Positions 57,501 through 64,000 of a stretch of DNA of 64,000 nucleotides are shown piece after piece. The stretch covers positions 1,550,012 to 1,614,011 of the forward strand of contig JAVTLE010000004.1 of NCBI GenBank assembly GCA_033439295.1, given 5' to 3'. The first letter of the stretch is position 1. Each line of letters opens with the position of its first letter. Source of the DNA: Deuterostichococcus epilithicus. Taxonomy: Eukaryota > Chlorophyta > Trebouxiophyceae > Prasiolales > Stichococcaceae. Below the pieces are notes generated by a model. That model did no database searches. It saw nothing but the letters and a program-made list of their open reading frames with translations, and had not been told where the DNA came from. Position numbers and translations under genes: made by a program.

Positions 57501-60500
57501 ATGCACGCCTCGGGCCGCAGCAGGGGCGGCGGCGTCCGCCTGGCGCTGCGGCTGGTGCTGCTGCTCGTCTGCGCCACCGCTGCCGTTCGACTCCTGCAGG
57601 TGCTCTGCTCGATCCCGCATGCCACATGCATCCATGCGACTGCATCCCTGAAGGCTCGCAAGTGATGCCAACGGTTGCACCCTGCGTCCTGCGAGGTAAA
57701 TTGTCCATGCAGATGGTGCGGCGACGTCTGAGCGTGCTCCGCAGGTGGGGCGGCGGACGCCCGGCAGGAACCTCATTGGCAACGTACTTCCAGGAGGCGG
57801 CGCTGCTGAAACAGAGGTGAATTGCGCAGCGGCTCTACTGCAGGTGGAGACAAGCAGTCCCTTCAGTGGGGTTGCCGGCCTGCCCGGTTGCGACAGCATT
57901 GCCGAGCCCAAGTTGCCACGTCCGTACCCCCGCTTGGGGCTTGGTCAGCTGGGACTGGCCGCTGGGGTCACTGCCAGACTTCCGTCCACGTTGATGACGT
58001 TCCTCTGCTGTACGATCGCGTTGGAACGGCGCGAGAGACTAGGGGAGCCCCAATGAACCCGTTTCCCACTGCAGGGCACTGGTCTCATTGGCTTGCGCGG
58101 CGCAAGCGGCGGGCAGCCTGAGGCTTCAGCGGCGGGGAAAATGACAGCCGGCGGGCGGCGCGCAGACAAAGAGGATGCGGGGCGCGAGCTGCCCCGCCTC
58201 CAGAGCCTGCTGCAGGATGCCAGGGCGGAGCTGGACGCCATGAAAGGTGCACTGGTGCTGAGTGGCCGCGCATGCTGGGCGTCAGAGCCGGATAGCTGCT
58301 GAACGCAACGAGCATCGTGAAATTCTCACAAGCAGAAGCCGCACGGTGTGAGCTGCGTCACCGGCCTTGCAACGCTAAGCTCTGCCAGCGCTCAAGCCGC
58401 TCAGGGTTTTGCGGGGACACACCCTTGTAGTGGAGACGACAAGGACGCTCGGCTGCGGTCTCAATCCATGCGGCTGCCCCGCGGCGCCTTGCAGCTTCTC
58501 TTGCACGATCAAGGGGATTTTCTACAGCTGAAGAAGACTTTCCGACGCGCGCAGTGGACCGAGCCAACACGGCGCGCCATTTGGATCATTCGCTGCGCCT
58601 CAGGGCCGAGGCCTATGCGGCAGCGGCGGCGGCGGCAGAGTCACCGGCCGCAGGTGTGCGCCTCCACCCTTCAGCCTGCCACGGCTGCTGCCACTGCCGA
58701 TGCAACAGTGTGCAGCTGCTTCTGGTCATGCTGGATGCCCGGCCACAGAGGGAGTGTGTCCAGCAGCCGCTCTGCGCTGTGTGTGCACGGCCGCTGGGCA
58801 CACGAAACAGGCCGCCGGCGCTGCGCACCTGGAGGACCGCAGACCCCAGAGGAGGCTGTCAGCGTGACCCTCGAGATCCTAAGCATGCACTGCGCCGCCA
58901 GTGCAGGCATGGCGGGCGAGCAGTGGCCCAGCGCTGGAAGGCCCGAGGCTTCCCTCCCTGACGCCGCCGTCGCCGCCGCCGCCATTCCTAGGCTGCAGTG
59001 CGTAGGCCCAGCAGTGGGCACTGCCGGCGTCGTCGCGGCGGTGGTCACAGTGACCTTCAACCGGGCGGACTACCTGCGGCAGCACCTGGACTCGCTGCTG
59101 TCGGTGCACGGGCGGGACCCCGCCAACAGGTGGGCTCAGGGCTTCTCCTCAAAGGTCCCTCGAAGACATTTGCACAACCTCGAACGTGATGACACGGTGG
59201 CCTTTTGACGGTGTCTGTCCACGGGCAGACCACCTGCGGCAGCACCTGGGCTCGCTGCTGGCGGTGCATGGACGCGACCCCGCGAATCGGGGAGGGCGGG
59301 GGGGGGGCTCTGGCAGATTACCCGATGTTGGGACGGAGAACTTCGGCGGGCACACTAAGGAGGTTTGCAGCGCACCCTGGTGTGCTGGGGTGTACCGTCT
59401 CTCGCCACGAATGTGTGGCCGCCGCAGGGGCCCAGGCTGGGTGGCGCATGCCTCGGCCGCTGCATGAGGAACTCGTTGCAACGGGGCGGAAAGTCGCCTG
59501 GGACAGGCGTTCTCGTATCAGACGACAGTGCTCGTATCAGACGACGTGCCATGTAGCTTTGCTGGACTCAATGGCAGCTGCTGGCACGGCGGTGCTGTGT
59601 GGCACCTTTCGACGGGGGCCACAGTCGTGGCTCCCTGGCTGGTCTCCTGCTGTGCGGTGCACCCACGTTGATTGCACACGCTCCTGACCACCGCTGAGCG
59701 CTGCCCAGCGGATGATGCAATATTCTTTTCCTGGCAAATGATTGTTTGCTCCATGAGCGTCCTGTCGCTTGCATCATGCATGGCAGTGTTTTCCACCATG
59801 CAGCTCGCTGCCATGCAATGCAGGCGGCGCTTCCCGCTGCACATTGCGCAGGACGGTGCGGACTCTGACGTGGCGGCCCTGGCGCGCAGTCTGGAGCCCT
59901 TCGGCATCAGGCGCGCAGCTCTGATGACATCTGCTGCTGCTGTCGCCCACTGCACGGTGCCGCTGGCTGCTGCGAGCCGCTTGCCTCAGAAGCCCCGTGG
60001 CTTGTTTGCCGAACGAAGCCCGCTACTGGCCATTGGCCAAACTGTTGCTGGCCGCAGCGGCTGGCTGCAGTGTTGTTGGGGCATTGGCCTGGCGGGGCCG
60101 CTGCGGCAGGGGGAATGAAAGAGATTCTGTCAATCTATGAAATCCTTTCATTGTTCTTGATTGCAACAGGGTACTTCGCTGTGCGTGCTACTTTGGCACG
60201 TGTCCCACTATGCATGTGCAGCTGCAGCAACAGCGCCAATCATCGGTAAACGGACTGTCATCTCGACGGGCTCCGGCAAATCGAGCTGGCGTCTGCGCCA
60301 CAAAGTTTCCGACTCTGCATGCGGCGCATGGTCGGGGCCTCGAGCCCGGAGCTGCCTGTTCTCTAAGTACAGTTGCCGCTCGAGTTGTGTGTTCTGCTAA
60401 GCACGGTCAAGACGTGACTTGCTGTTGCAGGTACCTCGACCACGGCGGCATCGATGGCGTGGCAGAGGCAAGACAAGGACGCGCACGAGCTCATTGCGTG

Positions 60501-63500
60501 CAAACTCGTGAAATTCCAGGCCGCCTGCGCAGGTACTTGAACCACCGCGGCAGCGACGCCCGCCGGAAGCACGAGAGGAACGCGCACAAGCTCATCGGCG
60601 CGCACTACCGCTTCCTGCTGTCGCAGTTCTTCGACTGCTTCCGCTACCCCAAGCTCATCATCCTGGAGGTGCGGAGCAGCTACAAGTAGAGCGGCTCGTA
60701 TGGCAGGGCGGCAAGACGGATGCACGGGCATCGCCATCTCTGACACCTGTGTCGCACAGCTGTGACTGTGTTGAGCATCCCAGGCTGATCGTTGGAGAAC
60801 AGTGTGAGGCAGCGAGCCGGCTCCTCGCGAATGACCTCTGCCGTCCATTCGCTGCCGCAAAGCTAATCCCGTGATGCTGCTGTGCCATTGTGGCTACCGC
60901 TGCCGCAGCCATCACTCAGCCGTGCCATGTGCAGCCGGTGTTCAGCTTCACTGCAGTGGCTATGCTGCTGCTGTCCGTGCAGAGACTGCGTCGCTGACAG
61001 TGGACTTCCTTCCCCACTTCCGCGCTCTTGGCTGCCAATCTTCAAAACAGATCTGCTGCTGCTGCCACTGCAGGTCGACAAGCAGCTGGCGGCGGACGTC
61101 TGCGCGGCCTTTCATGGGACCATTCCCTCACATTTTGAACTTGAGAAATCTCAGGGATCTCCTGCTTTCAATGCACTTCGCAGGACGACATGCAGCTGGC
61201 TGTTGACTTCTTCCCCTACTTCCGCGCCGGCGCCCGGCTGCTGGACGACGACCCCACCCTGTACTGCATAAGCTCCTGGAACGACAACGGCCAGGTGCGC
61301 CCAGGGCCCTCCACGTCGATTGCTGTCTGGCATGAGTTTCACCGCAGCATTTGCTGCATGCGCCCCGCCCGGCGTCATTTGCCTGCAGTCTGACGAGGAC
61401 GCTGCCGGCTGCACTCGTGGCCCGCATCATGATGCGAGGCAGAGGGTTGAACCCAGGCCTCGCCGCCGTGTCTGAGGTGGTTCTGCTGTCAAACTGCTGC
61501 CCGCAGCACTGGAACGTGCGGGATGCGGTGGCGCTGCGCCGCACCGACTTCTTCCCCGGCCTCGGCTGGATGCTGTCCGAGGAGGTCTGGGCCAGCATCA
61601 GGTGTGCTGTGACCGACCTGCTGGCTCAGAACTCTCGCATGCCAGCCCTGGCAGTCAGTCGACCCTTAACCCTTGCAAAGTGAGGCAGAGGCGACCACCG
61701 GCAGGCATGGGGCCCCTGCATCCTGGGAAAGGGCCGTCGTCGCCCCGCATCGCTGGTGGGCTGCTGTGCCACGCAGTGCACGGCAGACGAGCTCAAAGCT
61801 GCGCTCCAGCTTCAGAATGGGCTCTGGAGCAGGCAGCCGGGGGACGCTTGCTTGCAGATCATAGGCTGGCCGTGCAGCACCGCACACGCCTGCAAGGTTC
61901 GACACCGTTGTCCAGTCGCACAGTTGTGTGGTGTGCGCCTTGATGCGTGGGCGGCTCGTAGGCATGGGACGGCTGGGGTTGAATGCCATCTTGATTGGGA
62001 TTTAGAGGTTAGGTCTAGTAGCTCTCCACCTGGAATGCCAAAATGCTACTCTCCCAGCTGCAGCGCCCGCCGCAGTGCGTGCAGCTGCTGGGTACCGGGG
62101 CAACGCCTTCAACGCTGGGCCTCGCCAAACGGTGCCGGGCCTGTTGACCTGTTCCTGCTGCTCGACTGCAGGACGCGCTTCATGCCGGGCAGCAACTGGG
62201 TGTGGGGCGTTGTCTCCAAAACCCTCGACCGGGGTTTGGACACATTGAACCTCGACTGTTTTGCACCTGTCATCTGCCCGCAGGACGCGCTTCATGGCGG
62301 GCAGCTACTGGGTCTGGGACGACTTTCTGCGCATGGCCACTGTGCGGCGGGGGCGGCAGTGCATCCAGCCGGAGGTCTGCCGCAACTTCAACTTTGGCGC
62401 CCGGGTGAGGCAACTCTGGCGCCCGAGTGCGGCCTGCATGTCATGTTTCATCTGGGTTCCGGCCGCGCGGAGAGGCGCCGCCAGCGTGTGGCGTCGTGTG
62501 CTGGGGANGGGGGGGGCTGCACGCCACCTGAAGTGCACCCTGTCTGCCGCACAGCAGTGCCAGGCCGTGGCCGAAGCGGCCCTGTCAGCACGGCGGCACG
62601 TACAATCTAACACAGCTGTTCCGAGGCAGCTGGCGCCGCAGTTGCAGAAGTGCAGAGGCCACCCACCTCGGCACACAGTGCAGCAGGCCGCCCCGAGCAA
62701 ACTGGCCTGCACCTCCACCTCACTGGGTTGCTGTTGCTGCGGGCAGGGCTCGTCGAAGGGGCAGTTCTACGCGGAGCACCTGCTGCCGGTGCGGCTCAAT
62801 GGCGAAGACGTCGACTGGGGCCGCCAGAGCCTGTCGTACCTGCAGCCCGATGCTTACCTGTCGCTCATGCAGTCGCGCCTGATGGGTGTGTCACCACTGC
62901 CTTTCAGACAGGGAACTGCATTCCAGGCAGGCGCTGGTGCCTGCCGCCAAGTCGAAGTGCGTCCTGGAGAGTCTGTTAGGACCGCCTGGAGAGGAGAAAT
63001 GTCGACTCATGCCCGCAGCGAAGCATGCTGGTCGTGCATGCCCTCCCAGCAGCAGTGTGTGGCTGCACTTGTTCTGGTCACGGGACTGAAGCCCAAAATC
63101 CAAAACCAATCGGCCACTGCTGGATCTTGGAGTCGGATGTTGATGTAAGCCGACCTTGCAGCTCTGCCTGTGATGCACCGTCACAGGCATGGCTTTGATC
63201 GGAACGAGCGACCCTTGTGCAGCTGCTGATGCAGAGCAGCAGCCGCTAGGAGCTCAACAGGTATTGCGCACTTCAAGTGCAGTGCTCTGCTGTTCTCAGG
63301 TACACCAGCTCCCTGGCGATCCTCATTCTATGTCACAAAGGGTGGCAGTACCGCCTCCTGTAAGCTCCCGTACCTACCCTGATAACCGAACTGCACACAG
63401 GTGCAGCGCCGGTCGCGTCTGTGGCAGCGGCTCGCGCTGCAGCGGGCGACGCAAAGCTGGAATACGACAGCATGGACGGTTTCAAATCGCTGGCGCAGAA

Positions 63501-64000
63501 CCTGAGCTGGTTCAGCGACTGGCGGGAGGGCACACCGCGTGGCGCCTACCACGGCGTGTTGTTTGCGCCGGACTCCGGCGGCGCCGGCGCCTCGGCCGAT
63601 GACACTGAGAGCGGCAGCCCGGTCGGTAGTGGCGGCAGCGGGAAGCGTGCACTGGCGGCTGGCTTCACGGGCGGCACGGCAGCCTATGGCGCCGCCTGCG
63701 CCGGGGCGGGCCGCTGTGAAAGCCCCAGCAGGCGGCTGCTGGAAGGGGGCCAGGCGCACGGCACCGGAATGGGTCCCGCCGCTGGCGCGGCAGGGGCGCC
63801 AGCTGTGGCAGAGCCGGCAGGGGAGGCCAGGGTGCAGTCAGAGGGTGATTCGCTGGGTGCGCCAAAAGGGGCACGGGATCCCATGCGCAGCGGTGACAGT
63901 AAGGGGGCGCCGGCGGTCGGGAAGGCGATCTTCCTAGTGCCGGGCGCCGTCTTCCGTGCGCCAATCACCCAATTCTCGGCACAGACGTATGTGGACGAAG
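57501..64000 (+). CDS. MGAT1: Alpha-1,3-mannosyl-glycoprotein 2-beta-N-acetylglucosaminyltransferase I (GnT-I, GT13), 3' end outside window
   Basis: Thirteen exons fit in phase: 57501-57599, 57745-57816, 57844-57966, 58075-58246, 58528-58653, 58907-59129, 59824-59910, 60533-60668, 61184-61294, 61507-61601, 62284-62404, 62747-62885 and from 63401. Residues 1-33 form a type II Golgi anchor (basic RSRGGGVR, then LALRLVLLLVCATAAV). A disordered and coiled stem follows. The catalytic domain has VAAVVTVTFNRADYLRQHLD, FPLHIAQDG, LIILE/DD (the metal-binding EDD motif split by an intron), YCISSWNDNGQ, RRTDFFPGLGWMLSEEVW, YWVWDDFLR and SLSYLQPDAYL. GnT-I adds GlcNAc from UDP-GlcNAc to Man5GlcNAc2 on N-glycans in the medial Golgi. 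The last exon carries an unusual low-complexity insert of about 100 residues after GVLFAPD, before FLVPGAVFRAP. Donors for exons 3 and 7 are least certain. Confidence 0.92.
59219..59290 (+). repeat. Ghost copy of the 3' edge of GnT-I exon 58907-59129
   Basis: Matches 59074-59130 (encoding RQHLDSLLSVHGRDPANR) at roughly 80%; it reads RQHLGSLLAVHGRDPANR in one frame. It lies about 100 bp downstream of the real donor. Confidence 0.8.
60428..60511 (+). repeat. Ghost copy of the 5' edge of GnT-I exon 60533-60668
   Basis: Starts GCAGGTACCTCGACCACGG against GCAGGTACTTGAACCACCG. It retains YLDHGG and KDAHELI against YLNHRG and RNAHKLI. A functional-looking acceptor is kept. Confidence 0.7.
61072..61121 (+). 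repeat. Ghost copy of the 5' edge of GnT-I exon 61184-61294
   Basis: Reads VDKQLAADVCAAFH against DDMQLAVDFFPYFR, preceded by CTGCAG. A second, more decayed copy lies at about 60985-61035 (VDFLPHFRA). Confidence 0.65.
62166..62210 (+). repeat. Ghost copy of the 5' edge of GnT-I exon 62284-62404
   Basis: 39 bases with four substitutions relative to 62283-62321, including the CAG acceptor. It reads TRFMPGSNWVWG against TRFMAGSYWVWD and then diverges abruptly. Confidence 0.85.

Noticed and set aside
34500-62507. Single ambiguous bases at 34500, 39659 and 62507 as signs of assembly joins
   Set aside because: Each is a lone N within or near GC homopolymers, with gene models continuing on both sides. 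They look like base-call ambiguities, not gaps.

Overview
The window looks like nuclear DNA of a green alga, most likely of the Chlorella/Coccomyxa type (Trebouxiophyceae). It is GC-rich, and almost every gene is broken into many short exons by GT-AG (sometimes GC-AG) introns of about 100-500 bp. The encoded proteins are eukaryotic and plant-like: an MRS2 magnesium transporter, a CHR9/ERCC6L2 helicase, plant-type hnRNP H/F, a FLO7-like DUF1338 enzyme and Golgi GnT-I. The species is inferred from protein resemblance only. There are no bacterial operons, CRISPR arrays, recognisable tRNA/rRNA genes or intact transposons.

Twelve genes were modelled by joining exons at splice sites and checking reading-frame phase. 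From left to right: Gln-rich protein (-, 154-2366); DUF1338 2-oxoadipate dioxygenase/decarboxylase-like enzyme (+, 3022-5746); very large receptor-like kinase (-, 6582-19250); plant-type hnRNP H/F (+, 20509-23727); MRS2/CorA Mg2+ transporter with a C-terminal EF-hand (-, 24778-31561); 147-residue two-TM protein (+, 32029-32856); divergent bZIP factor with AT-hook-like motifs (-, 33404-35404); OsmC-like protein (+, 37255-38498); neuferricin/CYB5D2-like haem-binding protein (-, 39214-41819); ERCC6L2/CHR9 SNF2 ATPase (+, 42606-55467); 121-residue membrane coiled-coil protein (-, 56100-56831); and N-acetylglucosaminyltransferase I (+, 57501 to past the window end). The twelve alternate strand without exception, so every gene pair is either divergent with a shared promoter region or convergent.

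The genes do not form one pathway. Themes are membrane and signalling functions (kinase, Mg2+ transport, GnT-I, neuferricin), gene expression (bZIP, hnRNP, SNF2) and metabolism (DUF1338, OsmC). Nothing in the sequence shows that neighbours act together beyond possible sharing of bidirectional promoters.

The most unusual signal is not a gene. Many introns contain diverged copies of the edge of a neighbouring exon, often with its splice site, beside the real exon. These 'ghost exon edges' occur in at least six of the twelve genes and range from about 95% identical (helicase, 46634-46809) to barely recognisable. A second recurrent element is a short telomere-type TTTAGGGTTTAGGG motif lying 16-38 bp upstream of four different 3' splice sites. 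The most unusual protein is the MRS2-type Mg2+ transporter, whose 13 phase-consistent exons end in a canonical Ca2+-binding EF-hand loop.
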